This document shows, in pieces, positions 6,965 to 13,845 of a stretch of 24,674 nucleotides of DNA; position 1 is the stretch's first letter, and each line of letters opens with the position of its first letter. Both the position numbers and the translations under genes were made by a program. Origin of the DNA: Bacillota bacterium (lineage in GTDB: Bacteria > Bacillota > Syntrophomonadia > Syntrophomonadales > Syntrophomonadaceae); assembly GCA_023395515.1 (NCBI GenBank), contig JAEWZB010000102.1, positions 1-24,674 of the forward strand, written 5' to 3'. The notes beneath the pieces were generated by a model that saw only the letters and a program-made list of their open reading frames with translations, had not been told where the DNA came from and searched no databases.

Positions 6965-8626
6965 TTATTTAGCAAATATGGCTCCAGTACTTGCTGACTG
7001 CACCATTCGGGCGTATCTGTTCATATATCCAGTTTTAATTTTAGGTTCAGGTACTTTTAATCCACTTCTCCTGGTTTCCAAAATTGCTTCATCTACCACC
7101 AGGTCCAGCTTACAAGCCGGAATGTTTATTCGTATAAGGTCATTGTCCTCTACTAGAGCAATAAGTCCTCCTGCTGCTGCTTCAGGAGATACATGGCCTA
7201 TGGAAGCCCCTCTGGTGGCACCAGAAAAACGTCCATCAGTAATAAGAGCTACTTCTTTATCTAATCCCATTCCAGCTATAGCAGCAGTGGGGGTTAACAT
7301 TTCCCTCATACCAGGTCCTCCTTGAGGACCTTCATAGCGTATAACTATTACATCCCCTTTTACAATCTGCCCGGCTAGGATAGCCTCGACGGCTGCTTCC
7401 TCAGAGTCAAAGACTCGGGCCGGTCCTTCGTGAACCATCATCTCGGGAGCCACTGCACCTTTTTTAACTACCGCACCTTCTACTGCTAAATTGCCAAAGA
7501 GCATAGCTAATCCGCCACTTTCACTATAGGGATTATCAATAGGTCTAATTACCTCATAGTCCTGAACCGGATAATTAGCAATATTTTCTTGCACGGTTTT
7601 TCCGGTTACGGTTAAACAATCCGGGTCAAGCAAATCCTTTTTGTTTAATTCATTATAAATAGCTTGCACTCCCCCGGCTCTATATAAATCTTCCATATAA
7701 TGATTACCCGCCGGGCTAATTTTACACAAGTGCGGAGTTATAGCACTAATTTCATTAAACAGATTAAGGTCTATTTTTACTCCGGCTTCATTAGCTATGG
7801 CCATAAGGTGAAGTACCGAATTGGTTGAACATCCAATGGCCATGTCGGCATGCATAGCATTACGAAAAGCAGCGGTCGTCATAATATCCAGTGGTTTAAT
7901 ATCAGCTTCTAATAATTCCATTATTTTCATACCTGCTTTTTTGGCTAATCTTATGCGCTCCGAATAAACTGCCGGGATAGTGCCATTACCTGGTAATCCC
8001 ATACCTAAGGCTTCAGTCAGACAATTCATAGAATTAGCCGTAAACATACCGGCACAAGAACCACAAGTCGGGCAAGCATTCTCCTCTAAGTCACATAATT
8101 CCTGGGCATCCATATTACCTGCCGCCGCTGAACCTACTCCTTCAAATACCTGGGTAACACCCACCATTTGCCCGTTAAACCTTCCGGCTAACATAGGGCC
8201 GCCACTTATAAAAATGGCAGGAAGATTTAGTCTAGCAGCTGCCATTAACATACCGGGAACTACCTTGTCACAATTAGGTATAAAAACTAAAGCATCAAAA
8301 GCATGAGCGGTAGCCATAATTTCCACCGTATCAGCAATTAACTCCCGGCTAGCCAGCGAATACTTCATACCAGTATGATTCATAGCTATGCCATCACAAA
8401 CGGCAATAGTGTGAAACTCCAGAGGTGTACCTCCCGCCATTCTGATTCCGGCTTTAACGGCCTCGGCAATTTTATCGAGATTAATATGGCCGGGCACAAT
8501 TTCATTATGGGAGTTGACTATACCGATCAGGGGTCTAGCCATTTCTTCATCAGTTAATCCAATAGCTTTAAAAAGCGAACGATGAGGAGCTTTTTCCAGC
8601 CCAATCTTAACCAATTCACTTCTCAT
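6965..8626 (-). CDS. ilvD: Dihydroxy-acid dehydratase
   Basis: IlvD is an iron-sulfur enzyme that dehydrates 2,3-dihydroxyisovalerate and 2,3-dihydroxy-3-methylvalerate to the 2-oxoacids. The 553-aa protein is full length (IlvD/Edd family). Cysteines are seen in AVCDGIAMNH (C77), PNCDKVVPGM (C119) and CPTCGSCAGMFTANS (C185, C188, C191). The first conserved block reads NSHNEIVPGH and lacks the cysteine found there in plant-type enzymes, so C77, C119 and C191 are the likely cluster ligands. The C-terminal GRFSGATRGASIGH motif is present. The ATG at 8626 follows AGGAGAG. It is the first gene of the operon and directly downstream of the T-box leader. Edd (6-phosphogluconate dehydratase) is excluded by context and shorter length. 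Confidence 0.96.
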   Translation of the reverse strand: MRSELVKIGLEKAPHRSLFKAIGLTDEEMARPLIGIVNSHNEIVPGHINLDKIAEAVKAGIRMAGGTPLEFHTIAVCDGIAMNHTGMKYSLASRELIADTVEIMATAHAFDALVFIPNCDKVVPGMLMAAARLNLPAIFISGGPMLAGRFNGQMVGVTQVFEGVGSAAAGNMDAQELCDLEENACPTCGSCAGMFTANSMNCLTEALGMGLPGNGTIPAVYSERIRLAKKAGMKIMELLEADIKPLDIMTTAAFRNAMHADMAIGCSTNSVLHLMAIANEAGVKIDLNLFNEISAITPHLCKISPAGNHYMEDLYRAGGVQAIYNELNKKDLLDPDCLTVTGKTVQENIANYPVQDYEVIRPIDNPYSESGGLAMLFGNLAVEGAVVKKGAVAPEMMVHEGPARVFDSEEAAVEAILAGQIVKGDVIVIRYEGPQGGPGMREMLTPTAAIAGMGLDKEVALITDGRFSGATRGASIGHVSPEAAAGGLIALVEDNDLIRINIPACKLDLVVDEAILETRRSGLKVPEPKIKTGYMNRYARMVQSASTGAIFAK

Positions 8627-8654
8627 ACCTAATCTCTCCTCTCCGTTTTTATTA

Positions 8655-8703
8655 GTAAGGTGTTAGGGGTGAGGGGTTAGGAGTGTAACACCTTACGCCT
8701 CAC
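8655..8703. repeat. Inverted repeat of the dispersed GTAAGGTGTTA family in the ilv leader
   Basis: GTAAGGTGTTA (8655-8665) and TAACACCTTAC (8686-8696) form an 11-bp perfect inverted repeat around a purine-rich loop, GGGGTGAGGGGTTAGGAGTG. It lies between the T-box terminator and the ilvD ribosome binding site, so it is part of the read-through mRNA leader. The same vocabulary (GGCGTAAGG, GTGAGG, TGTTAGG) recurs at 145-186, 12371-12386 and 19358-19391. It looks like a dispersed element inserted in the leader; an effect on ilvD translation is possible but not shown. Confidence 0.6.
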
Positions 8704-8710
8704 TTATTTT

Positions 8711-8754
8711 AAAATACAAAAACCCTCTCGTTCCTAAAATCAGGGACGAGAGGG
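8711..8754 (-). terminator. T-box-controlled intrinsic terminator
   Basis: Read on the minus strand, CCCTCTCGTCCCT (8754-8742) pairs with AGGAACGAGAGGG (8735-8723) in a 13-bp stem with one G-U wobble, followed by TTTTTGTATTTT. It begins a few bases after the T-box sequence, whose bases compete for the alternative antiterminator fold. It is the regulatory switch of the ilv-leu operon. Confidence 0.92.
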
Positions 8755-9004
8755 ATTTCCCGCGGTACCACCCTGCTTGTTGTATATAAAAATACAACCT
8801 CTTGCAGCTTGCATATGATTATGCTTACTTGTTAACGAACTTTTACGTCCGGCTCCACCTACTAAGTTTACACTTTTCAGATAGCAACTCCGGGATGACT
8901 TCCTGCGAAATATTGATACCGGTTTTCAGCTTCCCCCGGCTCTCTGGACTCAAGTGACTTCACAAGTTTTTCCCTTCACAGCGTGATATTATTGATTTTG
9001 TATT
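8711..9004 (-). promoter_or_regulatory. T-box leader of the ilv-leu operon, specifier probably GUC (valine)
   Basis: The T-box signature AGGGTGGTACCGCG lies at 8774-8761 on the minus strand. Upstream are the Stem I hallmarks AGAGAGCCGG...GAAAACCGG and, further on, GGAAGTCATCCCGGAGT. In the usual GAA-NNN-A...GGAG layout the specifier is GTC (8899-8897), a valine codon. ATC (isoleucine), three bases downstream, is the less well-spaced alternative. The T-box UGGU would pair with an ACCA tRNA end, consistent with valine, isoleucine or leucine tRNA. Uncharged tRNA is expected to stabilise the antiterminator and switch on ilvD through leuD. Family membership is certain; the specifier is inferred by eye. 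Confidence 0.93.
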
Positions 9005-9010
9005 CTATAT

Positions 9011-9039
9011 AGTATATTTTATGGTTTAATAGCTGTCAA
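9011..9039 (-). promoter_or_regulatory. Vegetative promoter of the ilv-leu operon
   Basis: On the minus strand a perfect -35 TTGACA (9039-9034) is separated by 17 nt from a near-perfect -10 TATACT (9016-9011), giving a predicted start near 9004, just before the T-box Stem I. The -35 box begins only 9 nt after the stop codon of the 665-aa gene upstream, so the operon has its own promoter immediately behind that gene. Confidence 0.85.
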
Positions 9040-9047
9040 TCATAAAA

Positions 9048-11045
9048 TTATGGTTTTTCTTTTCTTTTTTCTTCAATCATAGTCAGATACTCTTTGAGCT
9101 TGATAATATTGCGCTTGCCTCTTCTTAAATCACGCAGTTCACTTTGATGGATGTTCTTAATCAGACTCCATAGTAATTTCTTACCTTCCTCAGTTTCGGA
9201 AGCTTCCGAAGGACTCATACCCCCTAATCCATTTAAGCGGGAATTATACCACTTATTAAGATATAACTCCTTTAATAGCTTTTCCAGATTAGGATAATCT
9301 TTTTTCATTTCTACGGTTAAAATATCGAAAAATCCATCTTCACGGATTTCCATGCCATCTAGTTCCAAAGAATCGCATAGTTCAGGTTCAAAGCTTTGTC
9401 TAACTAAGGTCATATCCTTATAACCAAAAGTAGATAAGGTCAACCAATCAAGACCCAGCACATATTCAGCTAATAAAACTTTATCCTGGCCTTTATATTC
9501 GTATTGATAAAAAATACTATATTCCTCATCAACTACACAGGTAGAATTAGGTGTATTCCTAAGCTTCTCTAAAACTTGCCCGCGGTCTTTAACCAAATAT
9601 ATGGTGCTCATAAATCTCAAATCTTTTTCTATGGCTAAATTATCAGTATCAATTATCAATACATCTTCAAAGCTTATATAACTGCCTCCCACATAGTTAT
9701 AGGCATTAACTAAGCTAATTTCATATTCTCCCCGGGAAATCAGAACCGGCACATCACTGCCCAGCAGCATATTATGAAGATCTACTAAATTATCATGATC
9801 CCGGCAAATTATTACAAACTCATCTCCATTTATAATCAAATCGGCTAAAATCCCATTTAGACAACAAACTCCCGCATTTAAATCATCATTATAATTGGTA
9901 ATCCTCATATGCAGACCATAAGGTAATTCCTCAACTTCACGAATATTATCTATCTTTTCCAGATTTTCAAAAAGTTCATCTAAATCTACTACTTCGTAAA
10001 CCCGGCAATAAACATTGATATTAAAAGGATTTAAATCTGAATCCTTTTTAATCAGGGCCTTATTTTCCAAAGATATACCATTTATTAGCCAGGTATTTTC
10101 TTTCTTCATCATAGAAAAACGATAGTTAAGATGGTAACAATCGTTATCATAAACAACTACCGCATAAGAAGTTACCTCACCATTAGCTTGATTGGCAAAA
10201 ACCTCATCAGCCTGCCCTTCCAGGATAAGCGTACCGAGCTGCAGTAAATCCTCACACTTTTCTTCTAAGAAGCCAGGAGACATGTCGCTGCAAATAGCAT
10301 TCAAATAGGTAAAATCTCTTTGTTTTATAGCATAATAAAAGCTGTTTACCGTCTGGCGGGGAGTTAATTTTCCGCTTAACTTATGGACTAAGCTCTTCTT
10401 GTCGGCGGGAGTAAGCTCTTCGCCAAAATCAAAGTACTTATTATACAAAAACTTTCCTACCGCCGGTCTCGTCATTTTACGCTGGTTCCAGCTATAAGCT
10501 TCCATTACCAAAAAAGCCGCTTCTGCTGCTGAAATCTCTACCATATTACTGGTAAGCTTACGGTCAATATTGTATTGATTTTCCGGCATATTAGGGATAA
10601 GAAAAAAACTATGCACCCCATCGGCATTATACGTTAAATAAAAACATTCTACATGGAGGCCGTCCCCTTCTGTCTGCCAAGCTATATCTACGGTTATCCG
10701 GCCGGTAGATCGACTGCAACTGGCATAAGCCTTATAAAATACCCCGGCAAAATAAGAATGCTTGGCTATATTAAGACCAGCCATAGTATATTTTTCTAGA
10801 GCCCTATCACATATGGTTTCTACTTCTTTACCATACTCATCTTTAATAAGGTGAAAAAACTGAATCATTTCATCGGAATAAAAAGCAGATAATCCTTCAA
10901 ATATTAAAGGTCTGATATCAAAGGGCAGTTCCTCTATTATTTCCAAAACTATAATTCTACCTTGATTAGTAGGCATTAATCTTTGTATATCATCAGCTAA
11001 TCCCTTCAAAACTGGCTTGGGAATATTAGGCTGTTTTCTTCTCAT
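9048..11045 (-). CDS. Uncharacterised 665-aa protein
   Basis: I do not recognise this protein as a characterised family. It is cytoplasmic in character, with no signal peptide or membrane segment and many acidic and aromatic residues. Residues about 222-325 (from LTPRQTVNSFYYAIKQRDF through the KKENTWLING strand) resemble an NTF2-like or DUF4878-type fold. The last ~60 residues contain GLGGMSPSEASETEEGKKL and a basic tail, reminiscent of the short TPxEA segment at the end of SEC-C and antitoxin-type proteins. There is no obvious catalytic motif. The ATG at 11045 follows AGGGAG and a TTGTCA-16-TAAAAT promoter lies upstream. It is on the same strand as the ilv operon but has a separate promoter, and it is divergent from the HD-GYP gene. 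The coding call is firm and the function unknown. Confidence 0.85.
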   Translation of the reverse strand: MRRKQPNIPKPVLKGLADDIQRLMPTNQGRIIVLEIIEELPFDIRPLIFEGLSAFYSDEMIQFFHLIKDEYGKEVETICDRALEKYTMAGLNIAKHSYFAGVFYKAYASCSRSTGRITVDIAWQTEGDGLHVECFYLTYNADGVHSFFLIPNMPENQYNIDRKLTSNMVEISAAEAAFLVMEAYSWNQRKMTRPAVGKFLYNKYFDFGEELTPADKKSLVHKLSGKLTPRQTVNSFYYAIKQRDFTYLNAICSDMSPGFLEEKCEDLLQLGTLILEGQADEVFANQANGEVTSYAVVVYDNDCYHLNYRFSMMKKENTWLINGISLENKALIKKDSDLNPFNINVYCRVYEVVDLDELFENLEKIDNIREVEELPYGLHMRITNYNDDLNAGVCCLNGILADLIINGDEFVIICRDHDNLVDLHNMLLGSDVPVLISRGEYEISLVNAYNYVGGSYISFEDVLIIDTDNLAIEKDLRFMSTIYLVKDRGQVLEKLRNTPNSTCVVDEEYSIFYQYEYKGQDKVLLAEYVLGLDWLTLSTFGYKDMTLVRQSFEPELCDSLELDGMEIREDGFFDILTVEMKKDYPNLEKLLKELYLNKWYNSRLNGLGGMSPSEASETEEGKKLLWSLIKNIHQSELRDLRRGKRNIIKLKEYLTMIEEKRKEKP

Positions 11046-11085
11046 GTCTATCTCCCTGTACTCAAATTACACCTGTAAATTTATC

Positions 11086-11113
11086 ATTTTACCTGCCAAA
11101 TAGCAAATGACAA
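11086..11113 (-). promoter_or_regulatory. Candidate promoter of the 665-aa gene
   Basis: On the minus strand, TTGTCA (11113-11108) and TAAAAT (11091-11086) are separated by 16 nt, about 40 nt upstream of the gene's ATG. Both boxes match the vegetative consensus at five of six positions. It lies in the 0.1- to 0.2-kb divergent region shared with the HD-GYP gene. Confidence 0.45.
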
Positions 11114-11280
11114 GATTTCTAGAACTATTTTCCACCCTACTAATATATTAAATGTACCTTAACTTAGTTGCAAGAAATGCAAAAAAACTTTTCAGAGCAG
11201 GAAATATGAGAAAAATGCAGAAATGTAACGAAGTATGTATACACAACCATTATCATAATATGGAAGTGCTAGGTGATATA

Positions 11281-12372
11281 GTGATAAGATTGTCAGTTGA
11301 ACAATTAGAACCAGGTATGCTAGTGGCCCGTTCAATATATGACGGTGATGGCCGCGTGCTTCTGCATGATGGAATTTCTTTAGATGAGATATATATAAAA
11401 CGCCTGAAAGAGATGAACATTCATTCAGTCTATATTAAAAATGAATTGACCGATGATTTGTATATTCCTGAAATCATCTCGGAAACGACTCGCATCAAAG
11501 CCGTAAAAGATATTAAACAAAATTTCCTCAACCTGGAAAAAAGCCGTAAATTAAATATAAGATCAGTAAAAACTTTGGTCGATAATATTTTAGATGAATT
11601 ATTGCTCAACAATAAAGTTTTAATCCATTTAACTGATATACATTCCTTTGACGATTATACCTTTGCTCATTCGGTAAATGTCTGTGTTTTATCCATCGTA
11701 ACCGGGATTACCTTAGGCTACCATGACCTGAAATTAAAAGAATTAGGGTTAGGGGCTCTTTTACATGATATAGGTAAAACTAAGATTGATAAAGATATCT
11801 TAAACAAGCCGGATGATTTGACTAAAGCAGAATTCGAGGAAGTAAAAAGGCATCCCCAATACGGATTTGATATATTGCGTAAATATGACGAAATACCGCT
11901 TTTATCTGCTCATGTAGCACTACAGCATCATGAGCGCTGGGATGGTAAAGGCTATCCCCGCAATCTGGCTGGTGAAGATATCCACGAATATTCCCGCATC
12001 GCGGCCGCAGCTGATGTCTATGATGCCCTCCTGGCCGACCGGCCCTATCGTCCTTCTTATACGGTAAATCAAGCTTTAACCGTATTAAACCGTATGGCCG
12101 GGGTATACTTGGATAAAGATGCTGTATGTGCCTTAGTTTCTAATATTGCAGTTTATCCTATCGGTACTATAGTAGAATTAAATACCGGAGATATAGGGGT
12201 AGTTGTTGATGTGAACCGAGAATATCCTACCAAACCTATCCTTAGAATAGTTTATGACAAAACTACCAGAAAAATATGCTCTCCCCATGAAGTTGATTTA
12301 TCTAAGCTAACTACCATAGTAATCAAAAAACCCCTCAGCCAGGAGGAATTTAACGTCTTTAGGAAAATGTGA
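11281..12372 (+). CDS. HD-GYP domain protein, probable c-di-GMP phosphodiesterase
   Basis: HD-GYP proteins hydrolyse the second messenger c-di-GMP. The protein is 363 aa from the chosen GTG. Residues 1-60 form a small N-terminal domain typical of such proteins (RLSVEQLEPGMLVARSIYD). The HD-GYP domain covers about 125-290, with HSVNV, LLHDIGKTKI (HD at 162-163) and the diagnostic HHERWDGKGYP at 216-226, so catalytic residues are intact. A C-terminal beta-rich tail (about 300-363) resembles the VPVGTIVELNTGDIGVV-type extension of this family. The frame is open upstream to 11152, but the GTG at 11281 follows AGGTGAT and gives the usual family start; an ATG at 11260 is the alternative. No sensory or membrane domain is present. 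RNA element A begins 18 nt after its stop. Confidence 0.9.
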   Translation: MIRLSVEQLEPGMLVARSIYDGDGRVLLHDGISLDEIYIKRLKEMNIHSVYIKNELTDDLYIPEIISETTRIKAVKDIKQNFLNLEKSRKLNIRSVKTLVDNILDELLLNNKVLIHLTDIHSFDDYTFAHSVNVCVLSIVTGITLGYHDLKLKELGLGALLHDIGKTKIDKDILNKPDDLTKAEFEEVKRHPQYGFDILRKYDEIPLLSAHVALQHHERWDGKGYPRNLAGEDIHEYSRIAAAADVYDALLADRPYRPSYTVNQALTVLNRMAGVYLDKDAVCALVSNIAVYPIGTIVELNTGDIGVVVDVNREYPTKPILRIVYDKTTRKICSPHEVDLSKLTTIVIKKPLSQEEFNVFRKM

Positions 12373-12390
12373 GGGGTAAAACGTAAGCGC

Positions 12391-12645
12391 AATAACGGGG
12401 AAGATAAGCATACCTTTTACCGGAATGAAGGGGAAAGGCGAAAAGAAGTCCCTAAAGCTTACAAATTTAATTAGAATAACGTCACTTAACATGAATAGAA
12501 AAAAGCTGTCAGAAAGTTCCAGGCTGGCAAGTTTATTAGGAATACTGGGGGCATGAAAAGCCCCGGCTGACCAAAACCTTAAGACCGGCCCTGAATGGAG
12601 ATAAAAGAGTATGCATAGCTTCCTCCACCGGGATAAAGGGTTGAG
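12391..12645 (+). ncRNA. Structured RNA element, copy A (family not assigned)
   Basis: This region has no ORF and aligns with the reverse complement of 19021-19282 with about 20 differences in 225 core positions. A closing helix pairs GGGGAAG (12397-12403) with CTTCCTC (12619-12625). It continues as GCATAC (12408-12413) with GTATGC (12609-12614) across a symmetric internal loop. Inner hairpins include AGGGG/TCCCT (12429-12453), AGCT/GGCT around the GTCAGAAAGTTCCA loop, and GGGGC/GCCCC (12548-12564). Comparison with copy B shows two compensatory base-pair changes in the last hairpin, so an RNA fold is under selection. It starts 18 nt after the HD-GYP stop on the same strand, and no dedicated promoter or clear terminator is seen. 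It could be a 3'-UTR element or a processed sRNA. raiA or HEARO membership is untested. Confidence 0.8.
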
Positions 12646-12761
12646 GGATGATACAGTAATAGCCCTTTGCTCCTTACGGCTTACATTATAATCGTATTCA
12701 ATTCTAAATTAGAAATTTAAACTTAAGATTAAGCATTATAAAAATACAAGGAGGTTTTAAA
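12646..12761. other. Spacer with weak promoter-like sequence
   Basis: Between RNA element A and the pyruvate-kinase-like gene is an A/T-rich stretch. It holds CTCCTTACGGCTTAC (12670-12684), which resembles the dispersed repeat vocabulary, and an isolated TATAAT (12687-12692) without a good -35. AAAGGG (12636-12641) and CCCTTT (12663-12668) could pair around a long loop. I see no gene here. Confidence 0.4.
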
Positions 12762-13319
12762 ATGTTTTTTGAAAAACCGGGTCAACATAATACTGATAAG
12801 ACTATCGAATTAGCTTTAAACCGGGCTAAGGAGCTGGGAATTAATTATATCGTCGTGGCATCTTGCCAAGGAAATACGGTAAAAAAGTTACTTCCGTATA
12901 AAAACGACTTTAATATAGTGTGTGTTACTCACCATGTAGGCTTTGCAGAGCCGGGCAGTGATGAAATGGACCCAGCTACCCGGGAATTATTGCAAAACGA
13001 AGGTATAAAAGTTCTTACCACTACCCATGTATTAGCCGGTGTAGATAGAGCCGTACGCAATCACTTCGGCGGAGTATATCCGGCCGAGATTATGGCTCAA
13101 ACCTTAAGAATCTTTGGCCAGGGGGTTAAGGTAGGAGTAGAAATATCTGTCATGGCTTTAGATGCGGGACTTATTCCCTATGGTGAAGAAGTTATAGCTA
13201 TAGCCGGAAGTGCTACTGGTGCAGACGCGGCTTTGGTACCCCTTCCCGCCCATGCCAACCGATTTTTCGATACCCAAGTAAAGGAAATAATATGTATGCC
13301 CCGTAATAAGAAAAACTAG
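12762..13319 (+). CDS. Stand-alone pyruvate kinase alpha/beta (C-terminal) domain protein
   Basis: The 185-aa protein corresponds to the C-terminal alpha/beta domain of pyruvate kinase (PF02887/COG1751-like) without the catalytic barrel. Features seen are the N-terminal FFEKPGQHNTDKTIELALNRA helix, the Rossmann-like strand INYIVVASCQGNTVKKLLP, THHVGFAEPG, and the late glycine-rich segment IAIAGSATGADAALV. It cannot be a pyruvate kinase by itself; in this family the domain may bind a small molecule or act in allosteric control, and the biological role is unknown. The ATG follows a very strong AAGGAGG. Neighbours are RNA element A upstream and two small membrane proteins downstream, none giving a pathway. 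Confidence 0.85.
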   Translation: MFFEKPGQHNTDKTIELALNRAKELGINYIVVASCQGNTVKKLLPYKNDFNIVCVTHHVGFAEPGSDEMDPATRELLQNEGIKVLTTTHVLAGVDRAVRNHFGGVYPAEIMAQTLRIFGQGVKVGVEISVMALDAGLIPYGEEVIAIAGSATGADAALVPLPAHANRFFDTQVKEIICMPRNKKN

Positions 13320-13413
13320 TTTCTTTTATATTATCAAAATTAAAATTAGCATATTTTCTAATCACATAAAAAATGCATAAATTTTTCCTGGATAGCGCAA
13401 ATTATTATGGGTG

Positions 13414-13524
13414 ATGAATATGTTTGTAAAAATAGTAAGTCTATTTTTAATTTTGCTCTTAAGCGGTTCCTTATTATATGTATTGGTAATAAAAGTTTTT
13501 CCTGCCATAACTAATAAGAATTGA
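13414..13524 (+). CDS. Small membrane protein, 36 aa
   Basis: A short open frame starting MNMFVKIVSL encodes one hydrophobic helix of about 24 residues (about 5-29) followed by a short polar tail ITNKN. The ATG at 13414 overlaps GGGTGATG; an in-frame ATG at 13420 has better spacing from GGGTGAT and may be the real start. It was too short for routine ORF calling. It lies between the pyruvate-kinase-like gene and a 48-aa gene on the same strand. I recognise no family. The composition suggests a real single-pass membrane peptide, but a chance A/T-rich ORF cannot be excluded. Confidence 0.45.
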   Translation: MNMFVKIVSLFLILLLSGSLLYVLVIKVFPAITNKN

Positions 13525-13586
13525 TAATATAAACCGGATATAATTCTCTGCTTTATGCTAAAAATAGCATCAAAGGAGGGATTCTT

Positions 13587-13733
13587 ATGAGAAGTAACAG
13601 CCGGGAAAAATTTAAGAACAATTTTCATTTTGAAAAACTGGTAGTTCCTTTAGCTTTTATTAATGGCTTATTTTTTGGGGGTTATGCTCTCCGTAAAATT
13701 CGCCGGTACTGGGAAGGTGGTCCCATGGATTAA
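13587..13733 (+). CDS. Small membrane protein, 48 aa
   Basis: The frame begins MRSNSREKFKNN with an excellent AAAGGAGGG ribosome binding site 6 nt upstream and ends 22 nt before a strong terminator. The first ~15 residues are basic and polar. Residues about 18-36 (LVVPLAFINGLFFGGYAL) form one predicted membrane helix, followed by RKIRRYWEGGPMD, so the positive charges suggest both flanks are near the inner face or a short hairpin. No family is recognised. The ribosome binding site, terminator and clean start/stop make it a likely real gene that annotation pipelines would miss. Confidence 0.65.
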   Translation: MRSNSREKFKNNFHFEKLVVPLAFINGLFFGGYALRKIRRYWEGGPMD

Positions 13734-13755
13734 CTCTTTCCTCCTTTAAGAAACT

Positions 13756-13790
13756 AATGGTTCACTGTTAAACAGTGAACCATTTTTTAC
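13756..13790 (+). terminator. Strong intrinsic terminator after the small-protein genes
   Basis: AATGGTTCACTGTT and AACAGTGAACCATT form a near-continuous 12- to 14-bp hairpin followed by TTTTTT. It ends the plus-strand transcript that carries the 48-aa gene. It also faces the 3' end of the convergent minus-strand MCP gene, for which the T-run is poorer. Confidence 0.9.
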
Positions 13791-13845
13791 ATACTACAGA
13801 CTTAAACCCGTAAAGGTAACTTTAAGCTTATTGGCTTTCCATCTC

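Noticed and set aside
12391..12645. RNA element as a group II intron remnant, RNase P RNA or c-di-GMP riboswitch of the HD-GYP gene
   Set aside because: No GTGYG start, domain V, RNase P core motifs or GEMM consensus is seen, and the element is downstream, not upstream, of the HD-GYP gene.
12391..12645. Firm assignment of the RNA element to raiA or HEARO
   Set aside because: Size and taxonomic setting fit either loosely, but I cannot recall the consensus well enough and there is no raiA, IscB or IsrB gene nearby; left as a test to run.
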